Assembly: GCF_008831285.2 (NCBI RefSeq)
Contig: NC_045138.2
Span: 18,819,934-18,883,933, forward strand
Direction of reading: 5' to 3'
DNA length: 64,000 bases
DNA from: Nymphaea colorata
Taxonomy: Eukaryota; Streptophyta; Magnoliopsida; Nymphaeales; Nymphaeaceae
The notes beneath the pieces were generated by a model. That model had not been told where the DNA came from. It was given only the letters and a program-made list of their open reading frames with translations, and made no database searches. The first letter of the stretch is position 1, and every line of letters begins with the position of its first letter. Of the stretch, positions 23,316-35,108 are shown piece after piece. A program made the position numbers and the translations under genes.

Positions 23316-26180
23316 CGGTCTAAACTTCTCTACCACCTAGGTCATCAAACAGTCGTAGACTTGATGCCACTAAAAATGAAAAGGAACTTCGGCCTCTTTG
23401 GGTACCTCCTTTTCCTCCACAATAAAACTTCTTATTAACATCCAAACTAACTAAACATTTTCGAAAATCACCTTGCATCTAGTTTCGCATTAACATCCTT
23501 CCCCTCATCCTTCCACCGAATGCTGTACAGACCTTCCCCTCATCATTCTCCACAAAAGCCAAGTACTCTACCATGCAGCCTACTGTTCCTTTAATAGATA
23601 TGCCAAGATGGGCTAAAGTTCATAGTATTTAGCCAAAATTTTAATGGCAAAATCGATCAGCAGTAGCCGATCACATCTGCCTCGTGATAACTTCCACATG
23701 TGAATGCCAGACCTCATTTTCTGTGAGAAAAGTGGGCCCCTTTCCTCTTCCTAAGGCACGTGGCTGGTGTTTTCTTCCATTAGCATGCCAGTCAGTTCCT
23801 TCTAGAAGGCCTCATTCTTCTAGAAGTCTGGCCATGTGCTTTTTAGGTATTGCGGTCTTGCCGGCAGCCAGGCAAAATAGGAGCCGGCGGAGGCATAGTG
23901 CCACCAGTATTTTGAAAAGTTTTAGGACACAGCCATTTTATTTAAAAGAAGCACCATTCGTCCACCATAGACTTTTTTGAAGATGAAAATGATCTCTTAT
24001 TGTGTGTGGCCGGGGACATTGATACACTTTTCGGCTTCTAAGGTGTGGTCTTAAAACTCTTGTTTGATTAGGGAGCAAAGCATGCTTTGTAACCGTTCTT
24101 TTCTGAAACACTACAGACCACATTTTGCTGCTTGCTTTTCATTTCCAAGGATCATGAGGTTTCCCATCTTTTTCCGGCGTTCCGTCCCTGTTACTGACAT
24201 CTTAAGAATTAAAGGAGACAGCCTTTTGTCGTTGGCCCGTCTCTCCGATCAACTAGCTTTGTTATGTCCGTGGTGGTGGCTGCCAATGTGGTTGCGTTCG
24301 TATGCCCATATGTTCAATCTCTCTTGATCCATTTCACGGCTCAGCCCTTCACCCTCAATGTTGCGATCCTTTTTCATCTTTTGGCACACAATAAGCCTGC
24401 ACTGGTTTGATCAACTAATTGATAACTTTAAATGGGCAATTGTCAACTAACTTACTTTAATGGACTTGTAGTGGGGGGGGAATGGGGAGGCTTCGGCCTT
24501 GCATTCTTTTGAAATAAGTCTGCAATCTAGCAGTGACCTTTCACCTTCCCCAAGTAGATTTGGTCCTCGAAAAGGCCGTGATCCAACATTAGCATTCAAA
24601 AATCTTGTAATGTAGGTATGAATCATAAAATTCTCCTCCCAAGGCTTCTTCGTTGGGGTTCAGCTATATTCGAAGATCTTTTAAAGGGGGAGAGAGAGAG
24701 GGACTCATTTTTCCAACTCACGGAAATACATGCACGTATAAATTATAAAAATAATAGACATCTGCAATTGACGACATGCACAAGTATTAGGAAACCAAGT
24801 TTTTTTTTTTAAATATCTAATCATCTATCCAGGTTCATGTAGCTTAATATTTAATATTTGGTTTTGTTTTGACGGCCAATCAAAACTTATGTATGCTATT
24901 AATACTTATAATGAATATCTTGTAACAGTTCCTTAAAATAGGGAGACAACCCAACTATAATGACCTATATATAAGACATTGACATACTCTACCGGTTCTA
25001 AGGCCGATGGCCCTTCTGTGGGTAAATAAAGTAGCGCTTCACGTTAAAATTTTCTCTTTTTAATATTATTTTACGTTTTCAACATCGTATCATAGTAGGT
25101 TTTTGGTGTAGAAAATTTTTATGCTTCATTGCAGTCCTCCAAACGATCAAAAAATCGCTGGATTCTTCAATAAAGTAATGGCTTGATCAATTCTCACATG
25201 ATCTCCACAACAAACTGAGAGACTCAGTAAGTGAATCGCCTTCCAGTCTGAGGGGGAACGAAAGAAGATAATTCCTTGCGTTGGCAAGGATTATGTATGT
25301 GTGTATGTGCAGACACTGTCTTTTATTTCTTGCTTCTGACATTTACAGGAAATGCTCCTAGGCAACTATGGAGGAGGAAATTGCTATAGTAGGAGTGCTA
25401 GTGAAGGCAAAATCTGAAAGAGAAGAGTTTAAGAGTAAGAGGTCACGATGAGAAAAAGGCATTCAAATTTGTGCTGCGGCTGAATTGCTCATGTTTTTTC
25501 ATCTCATAGTTTTGAAATGAAGGGCAGTGGAAGGCATGCTAGAAATTCAAACGCCCATGTCTTTTCATCTCACTTTTATGTTTTATGTTATCCATCAGAT
25601 TTCAACTCAAAGGAGATGGATACTGGTGCATCCAGTTCATATGGGATTCAAATCTGTTGTATATTGTTGGATCGCTCAGAGAGTTGCATGATGACTATTA
25701 AAGTACAAAATCCGCTTTTTAAAAACAATCGTTTTAGAGATATTGGTGATGCTTTTAGTAATATTTATAGTGCTTTCTTTAACATATTTTAAATTTTTTA
25801 CAAAACCTAGTGCCCCATAATGAAAAAGGGGGTTGGGGGTGGGGGAAATGGAAGAGAGACTCATTGTCCCAACTCATGGGAAATAAATGCACGTATAAAG
25901 TATAAAAAAATAGACATCAATAACGACGGCAGTTGGTCACATGCACAAGTACAGTAATTGATGTCAATGGCGGTTGGTGATTTGTCTTTCTCAATAGTTG
26001 ATGTAACCTGTGGTTGTCCATTACCTTTATCAAACACAAAACCCCTTATATCATTAACAGCGTGCAATTTCGGCACCTGCAGAACATCAATTAGGATCGA
26101 ATAAATTAATGAACGATCAAACTTCAATTATTTAGAACATATCTGTTCACCAAACGAACCACGATTCACAATCTACACGA
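23316..26180. other. Segmental duplication block B flank, no gene
   Basis: This mirrors the order of block A (15600-17842): GGCCTCATTCTTCTAGAAG near 23807, CTTTTCGGCTTCTAAGGTG near 24028, the CCAACTCACGG block near 24713 and again near 25870, AGGAAATGCTCCTAGG near 25345 and GATGAGAAAAAGGCATT near 25448. Duplicated, rearranged noncoding sequence beside the pseudogene. Confidence 0.55.
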
Positions 26181-28424
26181 AGTTTCACATTTTCACTTTC
26201 CCTTTTAACAATTCCCCTGTAAGGCAACGATTTTGGAAAAAAGAATACATCAAGAGGGCCCAGATCCTAAGAATAGGTAATATCACTAGCCACTTTTCAC
26301 CTATAACACAGAAAATAGGGTCTGAATAAATGTTAAAACCAATAAGACAATGGCTGCAAGTATAGATAGAATAGACCACGGGGTTTGTGGAAGTAGTTTC
26401 GCGTCAAATATGCTCACTCCTCAGTACAATTTAAGCCGACGTAAGACCGTAGTTAGCGATGGAGAAGCTAGGGAGTTTGGATGACATTAAAACTAAATCT
26501 CTTGGAAACCTAATTTTCAGAAATCGATGTTTTGATATGAAAAACCAGGTTTTGTTAAAACCAATTTGTTGAGGGTGTCATCCAAACGCCCCCTAAACAG
26601 TTCCTCGAAACAAATTTTCTTTTAAAACCAGATTTTAGCACCAAAAGTTAGGTTATAACCCAGCTACATACACTCTATATATCACTTTGTGCGCCTGGTG
26701 AGGTTCACCCGGTTTCCAAGCTATTTTGGGATTTTTGCTCTTTTTCTCAGCTAAGAAAAAAATGTTAAGATAATGCATCTCATCATGCCCATGTACATAC
26801 AAGTATTTGTGGTTTCTGATTCAGATTGAGTTGTAGGCGTGAAAGAAATACTACATGAGTTGACTACACTTGAGAGATTAATTTGGTACATTCATATAGG
26901 GTAGAAAGGGGAACGCCCTTAAAGAAAGGCAAGGGAAATATCAGTATAAAGAGAATTTGTCTGTTTGTGAAGACCTCTAAGTTGATTAATAAAAAACATA
27001 CTTGAATGTTTATTATAAAAGCATTGAACAGGGCTAATACTATTTTTAGTGCTTTGAAAAATTTGAAATCTGATTGGTGAGAAAGAAATATCTCAATAAT
27101 GATAGTTTGTGGACTAACAAAATGAAGGGTTCCGATTCGTAAGATGGAAGAATACTGATGGGGATGGGATGAAGGGCCGCATATTCTTTGCTGGACGTTT
27201 TCTGCAAGTAAATCCTCTGTTCTGCACATGTGCTTGTCGGTTAGATGCTACTTTTCCCTTGCAGCTGGGGGTTTAACTGAACAATTCATGGATTAATCAT
27301 GTTTTTGAGAGCACGGTGGTAACGGTAGGCCCTGATAAATTGATGCCCATAAGATGACCAGAGTTTTTGTAGATTTCTAATCAAGTCAAGAAGCCTGAGG
27401 AGACTTCGCGTGTTCGAATAATCATTTTTTAATTATTTAGCAAATATGGGAATTTTAATTATTTAGCAAATAATTTTCAAAAGAAGATCATTAGTTTTGT
27501 TTTTCGAATTCTGTTCACATATGGGTACCGTCCACTTTTAGGGTTTTTTTTTTTTTTTTCTTTTGTAAATTTTGTTCCTTCATTGTCTGCTAATGAAACT
27601 GAGGGGTTACCCCACGGGTAAAGCCACATGTCGGCATTTGCCCATACAGTCTCACAAATTTTATTTATTTTTATATTTGTGATTTCCAATAATTTGTTTA
27701 TTCCTATATCGTAACCCTTAATTATTTGCCTTGTACCCTTTAACCATTTTATTATGTCTTATATGGGAGAATGTTTGAGCCCGTAATGACTGAAGATCAA
27801 TTGATTGAGATGTGTCGTTATTGAATTCCTCCACCTAGATCTCTCTACCTCAAACAACTTTTTTAGGACCAGAACAGGCGTTTGATTTCTAGCATCAGCG
27901 TATGAATCACAGTAATTGTAAGGATCCGATTCTTGCTGAAGACAACTTCATAGGGTTCCGAACAAACTTGATTTGGGTCATCTACAGTTCCTAGGAGTTC
28001 AAGCATGAAACATCTATCAAGCAGCATCATTCTTAGAAATGAATTTGAGGACAATTCTAGATCAACATTGTCATACGTATCCTTCAGTTCTTGCTGTATG
28101 CCCTTTAAGGGGTTAATGAAGCTACAAAGTTGGTCCTCTTGAGGTTCCTGTAGAGTGCGCTCTCCTTGAGGCGCTCCATAAGCAGCCGGTGGTTCTCCAC
28201 GTGGTGGTAGGGATCGAAGGAACGATGCCATGTGAGGGGTGCGGTGTCAGTCATACCTGATGCAATAACAAGGCCATTCGGCCATTTGTAGATGGACATT
28301 TTCCTTTGGAAATGAAGTAATATTGATCGCTATCAGGGTTCTATGCTCGGTATCTTTCTTCCACATGGATCACCCAGCGCTTGTTCCCCATCCACTTTAG
28401 CCGTTGCTGATGCATTTCTCTCAT
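26181..28424 (-). pseudogene. DUF247 pseudogene, split and gutted
   Basis: A decayed minus-strand relative of the 17843-19282 gene. The 5' part (27855-28424) carries MSIYKWPNGLVIASG, an HHVEN..LLMERLKESALYRNL stretch, LKDTYDNVDLELSSNSFLRM, MLLDRCFMLELL and a degraded MLLENQIPLLVL. These lie in at least two frames, so there is at least one frameshift, and stops occur before the first block. The 3' part (about 26282-26440) matches the anchor region (YFHNPWS...FIQT) but with stops. The roughly 700 bp between these blocks in the intact gene (FHEAG, FERMHP, LGSDE) is missing and replaced by about 1.4 kb of other DNA that includes a 123-bp MITE. Confidence 0.85.
26471..26593. mobile_element. Small MITE inside DUF247 pseudogene
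   Basis: A 123-bp segment with inverted ends GGGAGTTTGGATGACA and TGTCATCCAAACGCCCCC, bordered by TA on both sides (CTA and TAA). The GGCGTTTGGATGACA end type is common among plant MITEs. The superfamily is unresolved because the target duplication is only 2-3 bp. Confidence 0.65.
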
Positions 28425-30740
28425 CCCGTCCTGTTGATCCCCCCTTCTCTCTCTCTCTGCGGCCTTCATCTTTGCCTCACCTGTCATCGGTCGACTGACT
28501 CGACTCTATTGTTGTTCCCTGCCTCACCTGCTCGCTTTTTGCTTCGGAACAAAGAGGGAAACAGCAGAGAATTACAAAATAAGGGAACATGGAACAACAG
28601 TCTTTCAGTATAAAGCACATCTTAATTTGTTAATAATTAAAAAGGAAAGGACGCACTAAATGGCGCCCATCCACAGCAGAGGTAGAGTTGCCCCTATGGT
28701 GCTCTGCCTGCAAGAGGAAGCCATTGAAGACGGAGAGAGAGAGAGAGAGACCAAAGGAGGACAGAAAGAAGAAAGATTCCAAGCTGTTAAACTGATAAGC
28801 TGCAGCCCCACTGCAACAGTCACTTGAAACTGATCGACCCAATCTTTAACAAAAGCAAGATCAAGCAACATAACTAGCCACAGTGAGCTAGAACATTGAA
28901 AACAAAGGGAACAAATAAAAAACGCACAAATCCGATTGGTTGACATGCCTGACTTGAGGATCTTGATTGTTTTTTTTTACCGTATAGGCTTGCTGCCAAT
29001 GATCTTATCCATGCCAGATTAACTACTGCAACCTTCTCATTTGAATAAGATTATCTAGGTGACGTCTGATGTGAAACGTTCTCTAAAGTTGATGGCTTAT
29101 GGATCTTATGGAGTAATATCCTCTAATAAGGAAGGGATAATAAGCCACAGTATATTAGTTTACTTACCGTAAGCCAAAATTGAGGCCATCTCACGATAGC
29201 AATGAGGAATGCCCTCTAACCATCACTGTATGAAATAAAACCCGATTAAAGCTGATTCTAAACTTTAGCAAATCAACTTTTTAGGAACAACAAGTAGACA
29301 TAAAAATATAAACAGAACAGAACATGTGTTCATAAAAACACAAACAGAACAGTAAAGGTGCCTGAGCTAGATTTAGGTGAGGCTTTGCTACACCTCGTTC
29401 AGTTCAGTAAAAAGCATAAAAGCAGAAGCAGTTTCTATGTTTCTTATACTATAAAGCAGTAGTGTTTATCGGCAGGTATGCATAGATTTATTTTTACAAA
29501 CATGTTATCAATAAGATTGCAGATGGGACAGATCTGTTAGTATTTTTTGTTGTGATGTGCCTTATTAATGTCTCAATGAAGTCTGCAAAAGCATACATGG
29601 AGCGGCCATGTGAGAAGTGACGACAGACTGGAATTGATCAATGGGAATGTTCATCCCATCCGGCTTTGTTTATGTACAGGACTTGTGGGAAGAAGTAGAG
29701 AGCTACGTAATCAATAAGGGAACATGGCAGACTCGACTAGTCTCACCATGAGTATGGGACGTCTAAGATCATTCTAATTGGGTAGAAGATTATACCTCTA
29801 CGGATGATTATTGGAGTTCGGGTGAGCAAAGCCCACTTGAGAAATCAACAAAGCCATGTTGCTAAATGCCCTCATTGGTCTCACTATAAAATCGTCCATT
29901 ACCATTTTAGCATAAGTAGCGTATAACAATCTTTGCAAGTTCACGAGCAAGGGAGTTTAATAACCATGAAAGGAATATATTATTGCATCTAGCTCATAAT
30001 GAACAATCCTTTCAAACAAAATCAGGTTTGGTTATTGTACCATCTATGAAGCCCAACAAATATTACAAATTTTCAATTATAATATTTTTGGTGACATTGT
30101 CGTTAGCATCCTAATGTCTTAGGGCCTGGAAATGACAGAAACGCTCCTGATGATAAACATGAACCCCGCCTACATACAAGAATAGAAGTGGAATGTGGAG
30201 AAAAACAAATTTGTAAAAGATTAAAATAACCCTCTGAAATGGTAGAACACGGGTGCCGGTGTTAGGCACTTATCATAATACGGGAACCCAGCATGATTGA
30301 CACGAGAACTTCCAGTACCCTCCATCCTAATGCCATTTTCCACTTCGTCATTTCACTTTTCATGTTTTTCAAATTCAACCTCTATTTTTTCCTTTAACCA
30401 GTAAGATCCGTCGTTAAGACCAATGCCACGAAGGTGAAGAATCTATGCAGGAAACATTGTGCTAATTTATTGGTGCATTTATAAGATTTATGAGGACAAT
30501 TAAAAAATCTCCAACTTTCCCACCATAAATCTCCTTAGGATATATGACCATTTAAGTGGTATACCATATACTGAATGAAGGAAGTTTGTGAAGTATGATC
30601 ATTTAATAAAAAAATAAGCACTTGATGAACACAAAATATAGAATAAAGTATAAATATGAGATCGTGTGTAGCAGGATACAATTACCTTTGGACAGGGAGG
30701 TATGTGGATCTCCACTAACGAAGCAGACAACAAAAACGTG
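28425..30740. other. Intergenic, no gene recognised
   Basis: 28640-28960 holds overlapping open stretches on the minus strand (up to 96 codons) with a GA/CT run near 28735-28751. They show no family motif and I do not call a gene. The rest, to 30740, shows nothing supportable. Confidence 0.35.
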
Positions 30741-30979
30741 ACCCTAAGGGGTGGTAGCGCATTGAGCGGCAATGTGGTCATACTCCTTTAACGGCTTGGT
30801 TCGAGTTCTTAGAGCGACCACTGTCACGTCCCAGCACGCGTCACTTTTTGGCCCGTAAAAAAGCCCAACGTAGCTCTGTGAAAACCCCGGAAAGCGGACA
30901 CAAAGGGGGGTCAAAGCCTCTCTTAGAAGCCGTGACAATGAACATCTCACCCCTAACAAAAAAAAAAAAAAAAAAAAAC
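30741..30979 (+). mobile_element. tRNA-derived SINE
   Basis: A head with box-A-like GTAGCGCATTGAGCGG and box-B-like GGTTCGAGTTC about 45 bp apart (RNA polymerase III promoter pattern) is followed by an unrelated body and ends in a poly(A) tract. Direct AAAACGTG repeats at 30733-30740 and 30980-30987 fit a target duplication. Total about 240 bp, typical of plant SINEs. Confidence 0.7.
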
Positions 30980-31240
30980 AAAACGTGTTTCTTTTCAAGT
31001 AAACGGGTCTGATTAGGATTAGACCTAAGCCTGACCCGATAAAAAAAAAAAGGTCCGACAATTAAGATCCCATGCCAAATCTACTATTGTGCCCTCGTTT
31101 TCTTTAAATACGATCAAGCTTCTACATGTTTGACAAGCCAAAAGATATAATAATAATCTCAATAATAAGATACGCCGTGGCTTCATTGATGTGGAACATG
31201 CCCACATTCTCCGGTTAGACTTAATGATCCCACATTCTCC

Positions 31241-31249
31241 TATTTAAAT
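31241..31249 (+). promoter_or_regulatory. TATA-like box of two-exon DUF247 gene
   Basis: TATTTAAAT lies about 95 bp before the ATG at 31345, leaving room for a short 5' UTR. It is preceded by two direct CCCACATTCTCC words at about 31201 and 31230. Confidence 0.5.
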
Positions 31250-31344
31250 CCTCAAATCCTAAGCTCTAAAGATCAGAACTGAAGATCTCTATCCCTTCCT
31301 CTAATCTCTTTCTCTCTGCAATAAGCCCCTGCAACCAAACAGAG

Positions 31345-34300
31345 ATGACGGAGATCAACGGAGAGAGGAGCCAATCGTTGGCGTCGGACATAGTCAGCAA
31401 CTTCCAGGAATACGAAGCTTCAGGTTTTCGAAAGAAGATGGAGAGGAGGTGCATCTACAAGTGCCCCTACGGCCTCATCACTATAAAAAATCTCAAAGGA
31501 AAGCACATTCCCCACATGGTGTCCTTCGGGCCATACCATTATGGGGAAGGGCATCTGCAGGCCATGGAGTTCCACAAGCGCAGGGCTCTCCACGGTATCG
31601 TCATAGGGGACCGCCTTCCCCCTTCCCCAACCGAAGCACAAGAACAGCTCAGGCTTCGACTGCGTCCTTTCATGGACGCATTGAGCGAAGTGGAAGAAGA
31701 GCTCAGGGATTGCTACGACCAACTCGGCCCAGAGTGGTCGCCGTCGAAACCTTTCTTGGAGATGATGCTGCTCGACGGCTGCTTCATGCTGAAGCTCCTT
31801 CGTTGCGCAAAGACGCCGGACAACTCCAACTTCGGCTCGAGCGGGACTCCTCCCGATCCCATCTTCGGCCCCAACGTTTCCCCTTACATGCGCGCGGTTC
31901 TGCGTCGAGATATGTTGATGCTAGAGAATCAGATCCCACTGCTTGTCCTCGAAAGGCTACTTCACGTAAAGAATAGTAATAGACTACAACGGGGGCGTGC
32001 TACCTGCAACTATGCATACCTCAATCGGTTGATCATCGATTTCTTTGGTTTCAAGTTCTCTGAGAAGCCAGTTCTAGGCTCTCGTCGCGGTTTACACGTT
32101 CTGGACGTTTGCAGAGAGTGCCTGATCGGAAGCCCAACGCAGGTTCCAAATCAAAGCCCTAATCCATCTCCAAGGAGGTCGTGTGACGCCACTGGTAAGT
32201 GCATTCTCCATTACTGAATTTCTGATAAAGAAACAGTAGCGTACATCACCGTTAGCAAGTAAATGATGCAGATGCATGCATGGTCCTTTGCGTTTACCAA
32301 GTAAGCACCGGTCATCAGACAAGCACCACACGCACACGCTAATTAAATCTGAATGAAAGGTTCGTGGTTTACAGAATGTTTCACGCATTGAAATTTGTTT
32401 TTAGAATGGCTTCAGCTTTTAATGTTGCGATTCAATTAATGCAACTTTGTTAAGTGGACATCTTCACGGGTACATAGAAGAATCATAAAGAAAAATGCAC
32501 AAATATGTCAAATTATTAATAAAAATATGGCTGACGTTGTAATTCTTTATTATTAAAAATTTAAAACTAACGTCCTCCCTGCCTTTCTCTCTCTATGAAT
32601 GTTTGACAATCTCAGCTTCAACTCGAACTTGCAAGTTCGACTCAAGCTCGACTTGTAAATTAAATGAGTTGAGTTCAATCTTAATTTTTAATTTTTAACT
32701 CGAGTAGTCTGTAAACAAGTTGAGATGAATTCGATTCAATTAAACTCATTTAACACTAATACTTATTTTTGTAATTTGAAAAAACTCGAGTCGAGTCAAG
32801 TTTAAACTGGTCAAGTTCCAGTTCGGCTCGTTCATGGTACACCCCTAAATACAGCTGGGGTTTCTCCCTTATGACCTCCCTCTTTCTCTTAATTAAAATC
32901 TTCAATCCATTGTCAATCAACGCTCAATTTATTTTCAAATAAACCATTTTCTTTTACTAGCCATGCCATCATATATATACATATTGTACCTTGTTAATGA
33001 TATTTTCAATGCGAAAGTGCTGGAAGACTGGCTCCCCACCTTTTATTGACGAAAAAAAATATTTATAGCAAAATCATATTAATGATACTAATTTATTTAT
33101 TTTAGAATAGTTATGAGTTTTTTATTAATTACCATAAGTCTTTAACGGCTAAAAATGATTCAATATTAATTAAGAAACTTGTGGAACTATTTAATATTAT
33201 CAAACTATTATTAAAGGGTTTTGTATAAATATACGCACGCAAGATCTATGAATATAAACAATAGGGCATGTATTATAACTCTTTAATATGTTAGTCAACT
33301 CTAAGAAGATGATGACTTTTTTAATGAATGGGATATAAAGTTGTAAAATATCTCATTGGAACTAATTCTAGGATCTGGTATCCGCATTAAATCTGCCTTT
33401 CTTGTGAGACTCCATATTGGACCTCCTCAAGAAGCATAAACGACAACGTTTTTAGCCTAATATGAGCTGAGATTCGCTACTTAAAAAATGTAGATTAAAT
33501 TAGGGTCTGCTTGTTTCATGATGACCTAAATTTCATAGTTTTTAACCTGTAACGTGAATTTAAGATTCATGATCATCAGTTTGTTTAAATTGAGGAGCTT
33601 ACAACACATACTTCTTAATGCAGCTTTGGGTATGAGATCCGAGACCATCAAACACTACTTCAATTGCTAAAAATGCTTGAATTTTTCACCATCCCTGTGC
33701 ATACTCTAGCCTAAGCTGTTGAAATATTCTTATGATTTAATTAGATTCCAACTAAACGAAAATGTTCACTACGTGACAACATGACAACGGCGTAGGCATT
33801 TCGCGTTGGCGGTGAATGCTATGATAAATAGCTTCTTTTGAATTTTCTTAACAATAAAAAATAATTTGTATTTGGTGGAGACAAAATTTAAAAAGTGAGA
33901 AATGTTTTGAGAAAAGACAGAAGTGCCTTCTGCTTATTTGCCTACATCATTGACCATGCTCTGCACACACCAAACGTAATTAATTAATTAATTGCTCATA
34001 TGGTCAACCGGAAACTTAACCTTCTAAACTCCGCTCGAAATATAGGAAGTGCAGAGGAACTCAAACAACTTATTACATTCCAGAATTTGGTTCTGCAGTT
34101 TCAAGCTTTCGTATATCCAACATAATTTAATACTGACTTCTTGATCTACGCTTCATGCGTTGCTTATTGCGTCTACGCCGCTAAGCTGCGGCTGCCCCGA
34201 ACGGAAGGACGCCAGCCGGCCATGGTCAAGCAGAAGAAACGGCATCACATAGTCAGGCCGGCGACCAACTCGATCAAAACTCTGGGACATCCCGGGACAA

Positions 34301-35108
34301 TATTGGCGTGCCTGAAGCCCACACGATTGAAATGGGATCACAGAATACCGGTCAACAACCTGATCAGAACCCCCGAACTTTGTACCAAGACAGCATTGTC
34401 GTGGACTGCTTCCAGTCAGAAGAAAGCAATGGTAGTCAGGAGGGCGGCAATCAACGTGATCCGATTTGTTGTGGCCTGTCCAGGAAAAATATCGTCCTCC
34501 ACACAAAGAGCACCGGCGTTCCGTGCGTAAAGTGGCTTCGGGACGCAGGAGTGACGTTCAAGAAGAGCCATGGCGGCCGGTTCTCCGACGCACACTTTGA
34601 CGAGAAAAACGGCGTCCTGAGCCTTCCGTTCCTGGAGATAGACGACGACACTGCAGCCAAGTTCATGAACTTGATAGCCTTCGAACGCATGCACCCAAGC
34701 ATTGGGGGACAGGTGACGTCCTACTTCCTGTTCATGGACGCGCTGCTGGACACGGGCGAGGACGTGAGGCTCCTCATCTCCAAAGGGATCGTGAGGAACG
34801 AGCTCGGAAGCGACGACGCCGCCGCCAAGCTTTTCAACAGCTTGGGCGATGGCGTCGTGGACAGCGATGTACAGAACGATGGCGCATCGCAATTGGATGC
34901 AGAGAAGAGTGTGAGATTTATTATCACGGAGGTCCGCAGAAAGTTGAACGCATATGCGTCCTCCAAATGGAATACGTGGATCGCGGATCTGAAGCATAAG
35001 TATTTCATTAGTCCCTGGGCTTGCATGTCCCTCTTTGCTGCCATTCTTTTGATAGTCTTGACCATACTTCAAACTGCGTATGGCGTATCGGCTTTTTACA
35101 AGGGCTAG
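31345..35108 (+). CDS. DUF247 (UPF0481) protein, two exons
   Basis: Exons 31345-32194 and 34186-35108, intron 1991 bp (CTG/GTAAGT to CTAAG/CT, phase 1), give about 590 residues. Exon 1 holds IYKCPYGL (~37), FGPYHYGEGHLQAMEFHKRR (~61), LRDCYDQLGPEW, MMLLDGCFMLKLL (~140), LENQIPLLVLERLL (~193) and GLHVLDVCRECL (~249). Exon 2 opens with a polar Q/N/S-rich linker of about 110 residues. It then has AGVTFKKS, GVLSLPFLEIDDDTAA, LIAFERMHPS (~449), FMDALLDTGEDVRLL, LGSDDAAAKLFNSLGDGVV (~490) and a C-terminal anchor (~558-585). This is longer than the array genes because of the linker and an insert before LNAYASSKWN. GC content is higher than in the other copies. The acceptor is inferred: it is the first AG after the last in-frame stop and restores the phase exactly. 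Only the truncated gene at 1792 shares this exon structure. Confidence 0.88.
32195..34185 (+). other. Intron of two-exon DUF247 gene
   Basis: AT-rich. Contains at about 32610-32850 a remnant of an element rich in CTCGA/TCGAG words that ends in GGTACACCCCTA, a hAT-like terminus; its other end was not found. No other feature was seen. Confidence 0.6.

Noticed and set aside
23226-23438. Proline/arginine-rich open frame
   Set aside because: It runs across the GC-rich terminus of a hAT-type element and is a composition artefact.
28656-28946. 96-codon minus-strand open frame with hydrophobic start, considered as a secreted peptide
   Set aside because: No conserved cysteine pattern or family motif, it overlaps a GA/CT simple repeat, and competing frames are equally open.
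34153-35072. Minus-strand open frames of 117 and 218 codons
   Set aside because: They are shadows of DUF247 exon 2 on the plus strand, caused by its high GC content.
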